Below are positions 33,667 to 42,294 of a stretch of 64,000 nt of DNA, piece after piece. The DNA is taken from assembly GCF_003850045.1 (NCBI RefSeq), contig NZ_RQJX01000005.1, positions 62,001 to 126,000 on the forward strand, given 5' to 3'. Origin of the DNA: Aeromicrobium camelliae. GTDB lineage: Bacteria; Actinomycetota; Actinomycetes; Propionibacteriales; Nocardioidaceae. The translations under genes were made by a program, and so were the position numbers. Each line of letters opens with the position of its first letter. The first letter of the stretch is position 1. The notes beneath the pieces were generated by a model. The model saw only the letters and a list, made by a program, of their open reading frames with translations, searched no databases and was not told where the DNA came from.

Positions 33667-34754
33667 GCACCCAGGTCACCCTCCCGCGGTACGAGGGAAG
33701 CCTCGGCCGACGTCTCGCGCTGGCGCTGCGCACTCCCGGCGGAGCCGTGTTCGTGCTGGCGGCCGTGTTGCTCGTCGCCATCGTGGTCTCCAACCCGAAC
33801 TTCGCCGATCCCGGGTCGCTCATCCGCTTCGCCGGCCGTACCGCGCCGATCGCGATCGCGGCGATGGGTCAGTACTACGTCATCGTCAGCGGCGAGTTCG
33901 ACCTGTCGATGGCGGCGGTCATTGCGGCCCAGGTGGTGCTGGCGGGCAACTTCATCGGTCAGGACGAGGCGCGCATCCTGCCGGGGCTGGTGGTGATGTT
34001 CGCGGTCGGCGCGCTCATCGGTCTCATCAACGGGCTGGCCACGACGATCCTCAAGGTCCCGAGTTTCATCGTCACGCTCGGCATGATGCTCGCGCTGACC
34101 GGTCTGGTGCGCTACGTGACCGGCGGTGCGGCGACGGGCAACCCGTCGGACGCGTTCCGCGACATCGGTCGCGGCGGCATCGAAGGTGTCCCGGTCGTGG
34201 GAATCCTTCCGTTCTCGCTGCTCATCCTGCTCGTGCTCGCGGCGCTCGCGGTCTGGCTCATGCGCCGCCCCTTCGGCCGCTCGATCGTGGCCGTCGGTGA
34301 CAACGCGGAAGCCGCCCGTTACGCCGGAACCGCCGTGTGGTGGCTCAAGACCCGGGCGTTCATCATCTCCTCGCTGTCGGCCACCGTCGCGGGCATCCTG
34401 CTCGTCGGCTACGCCGGCGTCCACCCGTCCGTCGGGTCCGGTTACGAGTTCGCCGCGATCACCGCCGTCGTCATCGGCGGCGTGGTGCTCGGCGGCGGCC
34501 GCGGGTGGGTGCTGTCGGCCGCAGCGGGCGCGTTCGCGCTGGAGCTGCTGTTCCTGCTCTTGACGTCGCTCGGTGTCCCGTCCACGTGGCGCAGCACCGT
34601 GCAGGGCGTCATCATCATCGTCGCCGTCGCGCTGGCAGGCCGTAGCTGGCGGGCTACCCGCCGGCCTCGGCGTCGCGGCGGAGTCGCCCCCTCGACCCCT
34701 CCACCCCCACCCAGCCCACCTCGGGCGCAACGACAGGAGACATCCGATGCGTAG
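33663..34754 (+). CDS. Sugar ABC transporter permease 2
   Basis: A 363-residue RbsC-family permease. MGQYYVIVSGEFDLSMAAV, LATTILKVPSFIVTLGMML and GGVVLGGGRGWVLSAAAG match the family. The C-terminus is an unusual Arg/Pro-rich tail (RPRRRGG, STPPPPPSPP) of about 35 residues, probably cytoplasmic and dispensable. ATG at 33663 overlaps the upstream stop; the end overlaps the lipoprotein start by 8 bases. Confidence 0.9.
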   Translation: MSTQVTLPRYEGSLGRRLALALRTPGGAVFVLAAVLLVAIVVSNPNFADPGSLIRFAGRTAPIAIAAMGQYYVIVSGEFDLSMAAVIAAQVVLAGNFIGQDEARILPGLVVMFAVGALIGLINGLATTILKVPSFIVTLGMMLALTGLVRYVTGGAATGNPSDAFRDIGRGGIEGVPVVGILPFSLLILLVLAALAVWLMRRPFGRSIVAVGDNAEAARYAGTAVWWLKTRAFIISSLSATVAGILLVGYAGVHPSVGSGYEFAAITAVVIGGVVLGGGRGWVLSAAAGAFALELLFLLLTSLGVPSTWRSTVQGVIIIVAVALAGRSWRATRRPRRRGGVAPSTPPPPPSPPRAQRQETSDA

Positions 34755-35931
34755 GACCATGAGAGCGGGGGCCCTCGCCTCCGCCGCCGCGCTCGTCGTG
34801 CTGGCCGGCTGCAGCACCGACGAGATTTCCGACTCCGGCGACGACGGCGGAAACCAGGACACCGAGTGGTTCGTCCAGGCCGACTTCGACCGTCAGAACG
34901 AGCAGCGCGACGCGACCTTCCAGGGTGACGAGAGCGAGCCGTGGCTGCAGTACCTCGAAGGCGACATGACGGACACCTCCGAGTTCGCGTCCGAGGGCCC
35001 CAAGAAGGTGTGCTTCGCCAACGCCTCGATCAGCAACCCGTGGCGGCAGACCGGCTGGATCACGATGCAGCAGCAGCTGCAGGTCCTGCAGGAGCAGGGC
35101 GTCATCTCCGAGATGGAGACGCGCGACGCCCAGGACTCCGACGACACGCAGATCGCCGACATCGACTACTTCATCAACGAGGGCAACTGCGACGCCTTCG
35201 TCATCTCGCCGAACTCCACGGCCGCGATGACGCCGGCCGTCGAGCGCGCCTGTGAGACCGGCAAGCCCGTCGTCATCTTCGACCGTGGCGTCGAGACCGA
35301 CTGCCCGACGACGTTCATCCACCCGATCGGTGGCTACGCGTGGGGCATCGACACGGCCAACTTCCTCGTCGACAACCTGGAGGAGGGCGACCGCGTCATC
35401 GCGCTGCGCATCCTGCCGGGCGTCGACGTGCTGGAGACCCGCTGGGCCGCCGCCGAGAAGATCTTCGAGGAGAACGGCATCGAGGCCGAAGACCATTTCA
35501 CCGACGCCGATCCCACCAAGATCAAGCAGATCGTCACCGACGCCATCAATCAGGGCCAGGTCGACGGCATCTGGATGGACGCCGGTGACGGTGCCGTCGC
35601 GGCCATCGAGGCGTTCGAGGACGCCGGTGTCGACTACCCGGTCATGACCGGTGAGGACGAGATGAGCTTCCTGCGCAAGTGGGAGGAGACGGGTCTGACG
35701 GGTCTCGCGCCGGTCTACTCGAACTTCCAGTGGCGTACGCCGCTGCTCGCGGTGCAGAAGATCTTCGCCGGTGAGGAGATCCCGACCGAGTGGGTGCTCC
35801 CGCAGTCGCCGATCACCGAGGACGATCGCGGCGAGTACCTCGCGGCCAACGAGGGCATGCCCGACGGTCACTACGCCAAGTTCGGCGGCGAGGACCTTCC
35901 GGGCTTCCCGCAGGCCTGGCAGGACCGCTGA
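34747..35931 (+). CDS. Sugar-binding lipoprotein of the ABC transporter
   Basis: A 394-residue RbsB-like periplasmic-binding-type lipoprotein. The signal ends in the lipobox VLAGCS at about residue 21. Residues 90-370 form the two-lobed type I binding fold (NPWRQTGWITMQQQL, GNCDAFVISPNSTAAMTPA, VIFDRGVETDCP). AGGAG lies 8 bases before the ATG at 34747. A strong hairpin follows the gene, which would favour higher expression of the binding protein. The ligand is unknown. Confidence 0.9.
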   Translation: MRRTMRAGALASAAALVVLAGCSTDEISDSGDDGGNQDTEWFVQADFDRQNEQRDATFQGDESEPWLQYLEGDMTDTSEFASEGPKKVCFANASISNPWRQTGWITMQQQLQVLQEQGVISEMETRDAQDSDDTQIADIDYFINEGNCDAFVISPNSTAAMTPAVERACETGKPVVIFDRGVETDCPTTFIHPIGGYAWGIDTANFLVDNLEEGDRVIALRILPGVDVLETRWAAAEKIFEENGIEAEDHFTDADPTKIKQIVTDAINQGQVDGIWMDAGDGAVAAIEAFEDAGVDYPVMTGEDEMSFLRKWEETGLTGLAPVYSNFQWRTPLLAVQKIFAGEEIPTEWVLPQSPITEDDRGEYLAANEGMPDGHYAKFGGEDLPGFPQAWQDR

Positions 35932-35940
35932 TTCACGAGC

Positions 35941-35969
35941 GGCTGCGGCGGGCGATCCCCGCCGCAGCC
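35941..35969 (+). terminator. Intra-operon hairpin after the binding-protein gene
   Basis: A perfect 12-bp GC-rich stem (GGCTGCGGCGGG with CCCGCCGCAGCC) and a 5-base loop CGATC, nine bases after the lipoprotein stop and 35 bases before the next start. Such hairpins often attenuate distal genes or stabilise the mRNA of the binding protein. Confidence 0.7.
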
Positions 35970-36004
35970 GCCCCCTGCTCACCACGGACACGAAGGGAGG
36001 CGCC

Positions 36005-36871
36005 GTGCGCCCCATCGGCATCAACACCTGGGTCTGGCGGTCGCCGCTGACCGACGACGTCCTCGACGCGACCCTCGACGCCGTCGCCGCATTCGGCTTC
36101 GACGCGGTCGAGCTGCCGCTCGAGCAGGCCGGCGACCTGTCGGCCGAGCGGGTCGTCGCCGCACTGGAACGGACCGGCCTGATGCCGTGTGTCGTGGGCG
36201 CGATGGCACCCGGCCGCGACCTCATCGAACCCGGCGCCGTCGAGGGCACGCAGGAGTACCTGCGCGCGTGCGTCGACCTGGCGGCCGACATCGGGGCGCG
36301 CAGCGTCTGCGGCCCCTTCTACGCGGCCACCGGGCGGGTCTGGTCCATGACGCCTGATGAACGCGATCAGACCTACGCCACCTGGCGCACCCATCTGGCT
36401 CCCGTCGTCGAGCACGCCGAACGCCGAGGCGTCCGTCTCGGCATCGAGCCGCTCAACCGGTACGAGACGTCCCTCGTCAACACGGTCGAACAGGCGCTCA
36501 CCGGGCTCGACGGGCTCCTCGGTCCCTCGCTCGGGCTCGCGCTCGACACCTACCACCTCAACATCGAGGAACGCTCCTCCGCCGCCGCGATCACCGCCGC
36601 AGCCGAGCATCTGGTCCATGTGCAGGTCTGCGGCAACGACCGAGGAGCGCCGGGCCACGATCAGACCGACTGGCCGGCCATCCTCGACGCCCTCGACGAC
36701 GCCGGCTACGACGGCCCACTCGTCATCGAGAGCTTCACCTCCGAGAACACGACCATCGCCACCGCCGCCTCCATCTGGCGGCCGCTGGCACCCACGCAGG
36801 ACGACCTGGCCCGCGACGGCCTCGCGTTCCTGCGCGAGCTCACCGCACACCGCAACGGGGGAATCTCATGA
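36005..36871 (+). CDS. Sugar phosphate isomerase/epimerase (ketose 3-epimerase-like)
   Basis: A 288-residue xylose-isomerase-like TIM barrel. Metal-binding residues of D-tagatose/D-psicose 3-epimerase type are visible: Glu in GIEPLNRYET, Asp in LALDTYHLNIEE, His in HVQVCGNDRGAPG and Glu in VIESFTSEN. CGPFYAATGRVW is another epimerase-like segment. GTG at 36005 has GGGAGG four bases upstream. It probably epimerises a keto-sugar derived from the transported compound. Confidence 0.8.
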   Translation: MRPIGINTWVWRSPLTDDVLDATLDAVAAFGFDAVELPLEQAGDLSAERVVAALERTGLMPCVVGAMAPGRDLIEPGAVEGTQEYLRACVDLAADIGARSVCGPFYAATGRVWSMTPDERDQTYATWRTHLAPVVEHAERRGVRLGIEPLNRYETSLVNTVEQALTGLDGLLGPSLGLALDTYHLNIEERSSAAAITAAAEHLVHVQVCGNDRGAPGHDQTDWPAILDALDDAGYDGPLVIESFTSENTTIATAASIWRPLAPTQDDLARDGLAFLRELTAHRNGGIS

Positions 36872-37992
36872 GTCCTGCCCCAACGCCCCTGGGAGTCGCC
36901 GTCGTCGGTCACTCCTTCATGGGCAAGGCCCACTCCAACGCCTGGCGCAACGTCAGCGCGTTCTACCCCGACGTCCCGCCGGTCGCTCGTCGGGTGCTGG
37001 TCGGCCGGGACGCAGCTCGCGTCGGCGAGGCGGCGCACCAGTTCGGTTGGGAGGAGACGGAGACCGACTGGCGGCGCGTGCTGGAGCGTGACGACATCCA
37101 GGTCGTCGACGTGTGCACGCCCGGTCACCTGCATTACGAGATCGCGCTGGCCGCGCTCGAGGCCGGCAAGCACGTGCTCGTCGAGAAGCCGTTGAGCAAC
37201 AGCACGAGTGAGGCCGAGCGACTCGTCGAGGCCGCAGCCTCGGCACGCGCGCGCGGCGTGCAGTCGATGGTCGGCTTCAACTACCGGCGGGTGCCTGCGC
37301 TGGAGCTCGCGCGTTCGTTCGTCGCCGAGGGGCGCATCGGCGCGGTCCGCGAGATCCGCGCCGCGTACCTGCAGGACTGGCTCGCCGACGATCAGGCGCC
37401 GATGACCTGGCGCCTGCGCCGTGAGCAGGCCGGCTCCGGTGTGCTCGGCGACCTCGGATCGCACGTCGTCGACCTGCTGCGGTTCCTCACCGCGGACGAC
37501 ATCTCCTGGGTCGAGGGGCACCTGGCGACCTTCGTCCCGACGCGTCCCGGGGCCGACGGCCCGGAGCAGGTCACCGTCGACGACGCCGCCTGGGCGCTGC
37601 TCGGCCTGACCGGGGGAGCGGTGGCGAGTGTGGAGGTCAGCCGCATGGCCTTCGGACGCAAGAACGGGCTGCGGCTCGAACTCTATGGATCGCGCGGTTC
37701 CCTCACGTTCGACCTGGAGCGCCTGAACGAGTTGTGGGTCGACACCGGCGACGGCGGGACCCGGGTGCTCGTCACCGAGCCGCACCACCCCTACCTCGAC
37801 GCGTGGTGGCCGCCGGGCCACGTGCTGGGGTGGGACCACACGTTCACCACCCAGGCCGCGGAGTTCCTCCATGCCATCGGTACGGGCACCGCGCCGACCC
37901 CGTCGTTCGAGGACGGCCTGGCGGTGCAGCAGGTGCTCGACGCCGTCGAGCGCACCGCCGCCGACCGCCACGAGACCATTTCGGCTTCTTGA
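36868..37992 (+). CDS. Gfo/Idh/MocA-family oxidoreductase
   Basis: A 374-residue NAD(P)-dependent sugar dehydrogenase. The N-terminal Rossmann domain has VAVVGHSFMGKAHSNAW. The EKP motif is in HVLVEKPLSNS. The C-terminal domain has GVLGDLGSHVVDLLRFL, whose Asp/His residues fit the catalytic site. It probably oxidises a pyranose or inositol hydroxyl. Its ATG overlaps the epimerase stop, and a TIM-barrel gene follows by 20 bases. Confidence 0.88.
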   Translation: MSPAPTPLGVAVVGHSFMGKAHSNAWRNVSAFYPDVPPVARRVLVGRDAARVGEAAHQFGWEETETDWRRVLERDDIQVVDVCTPGHLHYEIALAALEAGKHVLVEKPLSNSTSEAERLVEAAASARARGVQSMVGFNYRRVPALELARSFVAEGRIGAVREIRAAYLQDWLADDQAPMTWRLRREQAGSGVLGDLGSHVVDLLRFLTADDISWVEGHLATFVPTRPGADGPEQVTVDDAAWALLGLTGGAVASVEVSRMAFGRKNGLRLELYGSRGSLTFDLERLNELWVDTGDGGTRVLVTEPHHPYLDAWWPPGHVLGWDHTFTTQAAEFLHAIGTGTAPTPSFEDGLAVQQVLDAVERTAADRHETISAS

Positions 37993-38012
37993 CCACCGCG
38001 AAGGAGACCACG

Positions 38013-39014
38013 ATGACCCGACCCTTCACGCTCTTCACCGGCCAGTGGGCCGACCTCACCCTGGAGGAGGTCGCCGAACTGGCGGCGGGCTGGGGCTACG
38101 ACGGCCTCGAGATCGCCGTGTCCGGCGAGCACCTCGACGCCTCGCGCTGGAACGACGAGGAGTACATCGCCGGCCGCAAGGAGATCCTCGACCGCCACGG
38201 TCTCGGCTGCTGGGCGATCTCCAACCATCTCAAGGGCCAGGCGGTGTGCGACGACCCGATCGATGAGCGTCATCGCTCGATCGTGGGCCCGCGCGTGTGG
38301 GGCGACGGCGACCCGGAGGGCGTGCGCCAGCGTGCGGCCGAGGAGTTGAAGGACACCGCGCGGCTGGCCCGCGCGATGGGTGTCGACGTCGTGGTCGGCT
38401 TCACCGGGTCGTCGATCTGGCAGTACGTCGCGATGTTCCCGCCGGTCCCCGCGAGCCGCATCGACGCGGGCTACCAGGACTTCGCCGACCGGTGGAACCC
38501 GATCCTCGACGTGTTCGACGAGTGCGGTGTGCGGTTCGCGCACGAGGTGCACCCGTCGGAGATCGCGTACGACTACTGGTCGACGGTGCGCACGCTGGAG
38601 GCGATCGGCCACCGCGAGGCCTTCGGCCTGAACTGGGACCCGAGCCACATGGTCTGGCAGGGGATCGACACGGTCGCGTTCATCACCGACTTCGCCGACC
38701 GGATCTACCACGTCGACTGCAAGGACACCCGCATGCGGATGGGCGGCGGCCGCAACGGGATCCTCTCGTCACATCTGCCGTGGGGCGATCAGCATCGTGG
38801 CTGGGACTTCGTGTCCGCGGGACGTGGCGACGTGCCGTGGGAGGACGCCTTCCGCGCGCTGGGTCGGATCGGCTACACCGGCCCGATCTCCATCGAGTGG
38901 GAGGACGCCGGCATGGACCGTCTCCAAGGTGCCCCCGAAGCGCTGCAGTACCTGCGCCGTTTCGACTTCGAGCCGCCCGCCGCCTCCTTCGACTCCGCCT
39001 TCGACCAAGGCTGA
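38013..39014 (+). CDS. Sugar phosphate isomerase/epimerase (TIM barrel)
   Basis: A 333-residue xylose-isomerase-like TIM barrel. Metal-site residues are Glu in FAHEVHPSEIAYDY, Asp in GLNWDPSHMVWQG, the HVDCKD strand, and Glu in ISIEWEDAG. It is longer than the first epimerase and contains GRNGILSSHLPWGDQ, a loop seen in isomerases that accompany Gfo/Idh/MocA dehydrogenases, where they act on keto-glycosides or inosose-like products. AAGGAG lies 7 bases before the ATG. Last gene of the transport/catabolic operon. Confidence 0.82.
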   Translation: MTRPFTLFTGQWADLTLEEVAELAAGWGYDGLEIAVSGEHLDASRWNDEEYIAGRKEILDRHGLGCWAISNHLKGQAVCDDPIDERHRSIVGPRVWGDGDPEGVRQRAAEELKDTARLARAMGVDVVVGFTGSSIWQYVAMFPPVPASRIDAGYQDFADRWNPILDVFDECGVRFAHEVHPSEIAYDYWSTVRTLEAIGHREAFGLNWDPSHMVWQGIDTVAFITDFADRIYHVDCKDTRMRMGGGRNGILSSHLPWGDQHRGWDFVSAGRGDVPWEDAFRALGRIGYTGPISIEWEDAGMDRLQGAPEALQYLRRFDFEPPAASFDSAFDQG

Positions 39015-39043
39015 CGCCGCGACTGCAGCGGCGAGCACGACGG

Positions 39044-39949
39044 CTACGCACGCCGGCGGCTGAGGGCGATTCCCGCTGCTGCGAGCGCCGCGCCGAGGCC
39101 GACCCGACGGGCGAGGCGCGTTGCGGGGGCGATGTCCCCGGCGGTGACGGCGCGGCCGTCGCCGAGGGTCGGTCGGTGCTCGATCCGTTCGCCGTAGACG
39201 TTGGTGCCACCGAGGCGGATGCCGAGCGCGCCGGCGAAGGCCGCTTCCACGGGTCCCGCGTTCGGGCTCGGGTGGCCGGCGGCATCGCGTCGCCAGGCAC
39301 GTAGCGCCCCCCGACGATCGGGTCCGCAGAGCGCGGTGAGGACGGCGGCGAGCCGGGCGGGCAGCAGATTGGCGACATCGTCGGCGCGCGCCGCCGCCTT
39401 GCCGAAGCGCTCATAGCGGGGGTTCCGGTGCCCGATCATGGCGTCGAGCGTGTTGACGGCCCGATACGCCAGCAGCCCCGGCGCGCCCGCGATCCCGCCC
39501 CACACCAGGGGAGCGGCGACGGCGTCGGAGGTGTTCTCGGCCACCGACTCCACTACCGCGCGGGCCACCTCGTCCTCGGGCAGGCCGCTCGGGTCGCGCC
39601 CGACGAGGTGGGTGAGGCGGCGACGCGCGGCGGGGAGATCGCCGGCTTCGAGGAACGCGCCGATCGTCGTCGCCTCGCGTTCGAGTGACCGTCCGCCGAG
39701 AACCGCCCAGGTCGTGAGAACCGTCGCGAGAAAACGGTGCCGGCGCTCGGCGACCACGCCGACGGCGCCGGCGGCGGCGACGAGGAGGGCGGCGTGAAGG
39801 GAACCGCGCCCGACCGAGTCGGCGTAGGTCCGTCGCTCGAGGCTCGCGGCGATCCGGCCGAAACCGGCGACGGGGTGGAAGCGCCGCGGGTCACCGAGCC
39901 ACCGGTCGAGTGCATACCCGGCGAGGAGCCCGGCGGCGCGGTCCTTCAT
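39044..39949 (-). CDS. cobD: Adenosylcobinamide-phosphate synthase
   Basis: A 301-residue integral membrane protein of the CobD/CbiB family. YALDRWLGDPRRFHPVAGFG at the start, SVAENTSDAVAAPLVWGGIAG in the middle and WRRDAAGHPSPNAGPVEAAF are hallmark motifs. It attaches aminopropanol (or its phosphate) to adenosylcobyric acid. GGGAGG precedes the ATG. It is divergent from cobU with only 29 bases between them. Confidence 0.93.
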   Translation of the reverse strand: MKDRAAGLLAGYALDRWLGDPRRFHPVAGFGRIAASLERRTYADSVGRGSLHAALLVAAAGAVGVVAERRHRFLATVLTTWAVLGGRSLEREATTIGAFLEAGDLPAARRRLTHLVGRDPSGLPEDEVARAVVESVAENTSDAVAAPLVWGGIAGAPGLLAYRAVNTLDAMIGHRNPRYERFGKAAARADDVANLLPARLAAVLTALCGPDRRGALRAWRRDAAGHPSPNAGPVEAAFAGALGIRLGGTNVYGERIEHRPTLGDGRAVTAGDIAPATRLARRVGLGAALAAAGIALSRRRA

Positions 39950-39978
39950 CCGGCCCTCCCGCAGTACGCTGACGATCC

Positions 39979-40494
39979 ATGAGGACCCTGGTCACCGGCG
40001 GCGTGCGGTCGGGCAAGTCGGCTCACGCCGAGTCGTTGCTCGCGGACGCTCCGGCCGTGACGTACGTGGCCCCCGGCCCGCGCTACGACGACGCTGACTG
40101 GGAGCTGCGCATCGCGGCCCACCGGGCACGCCGTCCCGCTTCCTGGGTGACGATCGAGGAGACCGACCTGCCACGCGCCGTCGCCGCCGCGCGGGGTGCG
40201 CTGCTCGTCGACTGCCTCGGCACCTGGGCGACCGCTCAACTCGACGAACTCGCTGCGTGGGAGTCTCGGACCTGGCAGGACGCGTTGGCCCCGCGACTCG
40301 ATGCCGCCCTCGAGGCGGTCGCCGCTTACGACGGCGATGTCGTGCTGGTCACCAACGAGGTCGGGCTCGGCGTGGTCCCGGCGCACCGCTCCGGCCGCGT
40401 CTTCCGTGACGCGCTCGGGTGGGTGAACCAGCGCTTCGCGGCCGACTGCGACACCGTCGCGCTGGTCATCGCCGGGCGCGTGCTGACGCTCTGA
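39979..40494 (+). CDS. cobU: Adenosylcobinamide kinase/adenosylcobinamide-phosphate guanylyltransferase
   Basis: A 171-residue CobU/CobP enzyme with the P-loop TGGVRSGKSAHAESLL, then VTYVAPGP and the DCLGTWAT and VLVTNEVGLGVVP motifs. It phosphorylates adenosylcobinamide and transfers GMP for nucleotide-loop assembly. A TACGCT element lies 8 bases before the ATG. The stop is 2 bases from the convergent cobT stop. Confidence 0.93.
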   Translation: MRTLVTGGVRSGKSAHAESLLADAPAVTYVAPGPRYDDADWELRIAAHRARRPASWVTIEETDLPRAVAAARGALLVDCLGTWATAQLDELAAWESRTWQDALAPRLDAALEAVAAYDGDVVLVTNEVGLGVVPAHRSGRVFRDALGWVNQRFAADCDTVALVIAGRVLTL

Positions 40495-40496
40495 GC

Positions 40497-41519
40497 TCAC
40501 AGCGCGTCAAGCCGCGCGACCTCGTTCATGAGCCGCGCGGCCGAGCGCAGCAGCGGCACGGCCGCGACCGCTCCGCTGCCCTCACCGAGACGAAGATCGA
40601 GATCGAGTACGGGCGCGAGTCCGAGCTTCTCCAGCGCGAGCGACTGCGCGGGCTCGGTGGAGCGGTGCCCGGCGACGAACCAGGCCGCGGCCCCCGGCGT
40701 GAGCCGCTCGGCCATGACGCCTGCCGCGACCGCGATGAGACCATCGAGCACGACCGGCACGCCGGCTTCCGCCGCCGCTGCCATGAAGCCCGCCGACGCC
40801 GCGATGTCGGCGGATCCCAGCGCGGCAAGCGTCCGCCTCGGGTCGTCGTTCTCGCCATGCCGGGCGAGTGCCTGTGCGATGACCGCGGTCTTGTGGGCGA
40901 GTCCGGCGTCGTCGACGCCGGTCCCGCGTCCCACGACGAGTTCAGCAGGCAGGCCGAAGCTCGCGGCGATGAGCGCCGCGGCGGGCGTCGTGTTGCCGAT
41001 CCCCATGTCCCCGCTGATCAGCAGCTGCGCGCCGGCGGCGATCTCCTCGGCCGCGACCGTCGCTCCGACCTCGAGGCTGCGGTCGAGTTCCTCGGCGGTC
41101 AACGCGTCCTCCAGGTGGATCGCCCCGCTGCCGCGCCGCACCTTGTACGCGCTGACCTCGAGGTCGTCGAGGTCGTCGTCGACGGCGAGATCGAGCACGC
41201 GCAGTGCCACACCGTGCTGCCGTGCCAGCACCGCGACCCCCGCGGTACCGGCGACGAAGGCCCGGACCATCATCGGCGTGATCTCCCGCGGGTAGGCCGA
41301 CACCGCGTGCTCGGCGACCCCGTGATCGCCGGCGAAGACGACCGCGCGGACGTTCTCGGGAACGGCGGGCGGGACCTGGTCCTGCACCGCGCTGAGCCAG
41401 ACGCCCAGCTCACCGAGCCGGCCCAGCGCTCCTCGCGGGACGGCGAGAGCGTCGAGATGCTCCTGGGCAGCGGCGCGCGCTGCCGCGGACGGTGGGGTGA
41501 TGGGATCGGGCTGATTCAC
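40497..41519 (-). CDS. cobT: Nicotinate-nucleotide-dimethylbenzimidazole phosphoribosyltransferase
   Basis: A 340-residue CobT enzyme. VVFAGDHGVAEHAVSAYP, LLISGDMGIGNTTPAAAL and GRGTGVDDAGLAHK are diagnostic, and the late catalytic Glu lies in LRLGEGSGAVAAV. It makes alpha-ribazole phosphate, the lower-ligand nucleotide of B12. The GTG start overlaps the DUF4333 lipoprotein stop (GTGA). It is the last gene of the riboswitch-led cob operon. Confidence 0.93.
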   Translation of the reverse strand: MNQPDPITPPSAAARAAAQEHLDALAVPRGALGRLGELGVWLSAVQDQVPPAVPENVRAVVFAGDHGVAEHAVSAYPREITPMMVRAFVAGTAGVAVLARQHGVALRVLDLAVDDDLDDLEVSAYKVRRGSGAIHLEDALTAEELDRSLEVGATVAAEEIAAGAQLLISGDMGIGNTTPAAALIAASFGLPAELVVGRGTGVDDAGLAHKTAVIAQALARHGENDDPRRTLAALGSADIAASAGFMAAAAEAGVPVVLDGLIAVAAGVMAERLTPGAAAWFVAGHRSTEPAQSLALEKLGLAPVLDLDLRLGEGSGAVAAVPLLRSAARLMNEVARLDAL

Positions 41520-41860
41520 GACGGGTCCTCCTCAGACGACGAGCGGGGAGTGTCGGCGACCTGGACGTTGACGGTGTAGTCCGACCCTTCGACGTCGTCG
41601 ATCGTGACGGTGGCGTCGAACGAGACACCTTGGTGCGTCAGGACGCAGTCCACTTCGGTGCCGTCCTCGATGGTGATGTCGTCGTCGCCGCAGTCGAGCT
41701 CATCGGGGCGCTGACCGACCTCGCTCTCGAGGGCGTCCATCGCGACGCCGGCCACCTTGTCCGCCGGCTCGGTCGTGGAGCCGGCGTTGACGGAAATGGA
41801 GCAAGCGGACAGCGACAGCATCAGGACGAGGGCGGACAGGGAACGTGCGGTGCGGGTCAT
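41516..41860 (-). CDS. DUF4333 domain lipoprotein
   Basis: A 114-residue lipoprotein. The signal ends with lipobox LSLSACS at about residue 20. The domain has the paired cysteines of DUF4333 (LDCGDDDITIEDGTEVDCVL), likely a disulfide. DUF4333 proteins are common in actinobacteria, with no known activity. The gene overlaps its neighbours by 4 bases on each side (cobT and the phosphatase), so it is translated with the cob operon although no corrin role is known. Confidence 0.85.
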   Translation of the reverse strand: MTRTARSLSALVLMLSLSACSISVNAGSTTEPADKVAGVAMDALESEVGQRPDELDCGDDDITIEDGTEVDCVLTHQGVSFDATVTIDDVEGSDYTVNVQVADTPRSSSEEDPS

Positions 41861-42294
41861 GCGGGACCTCCCGGGGTCTCGATCCAGTGGGCGTTCGGCA
41901 GGATGCCGGGCCGTTGGCCGGCGAGCAGTTCGGCGGCGATGGCGATGACGTCGCCGTGACTCACCACCAGCGTGACGTCGGCGGCGGAGAGCTGCGCGGT
42001 GAAGTCCGCGATCCGATCCGCGACGTCGGCCGTGGTCTCGCGCGCCGACTGCTCCAGCAGCAGGTCGCTCGTCATCACGTCCAGTCCCAGTTCCGGCGCG
42101 ATGATGGCCGCGGTCTGCTGAGCGCGCACGGCGGGGGAGGACCAGAGTGCCGTGATCCCCCGTCCGCACAGCTGGGATGCGGCGGCGGTAGCTTGCGTGC
42201 GGCCCTGGTCGGTCAACTCCGGATGCAAGGCGTCGTACTGCATCCGGCCGGCCGCGTTCCAGGAGGACTGGCCGTGCCGCAGCCAGATGATCAC
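41857..42294 (-). CDS. Histidine phosphatase family protein (CobC-like alpha-ribazole phosphatase)
   Basis: A 145-residue phosphoglycerate-mutase-like phosphatase. The phosphohistidine motif is WLRHGQSSWN, with the second catalytic segment ALWSSPAVRAQQT, the Glu in LLEQSARETT and the second His in VVSHGDVIAI. In a cob operon next to cobT it may dephosphorylate alpha-ribazole phosphate or cobalamin phosphate. It is short for the family (usually about 200 residues). GTG overlaps the cobA stop. Confidence 0.8.
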   Translation of the reverse strand: MIIWLRHGQSSWNAAGRMQYDALHPELTDQGRTQATAAASQLCGRGITALWSSPAVRAQQTAAIIAPELGLDVMTSDLLLEQSARETTADVADRIADFTAQLSAADVTLVVSHGDVIAIAAELLAGQRPGILPNAHWIETPGGPA

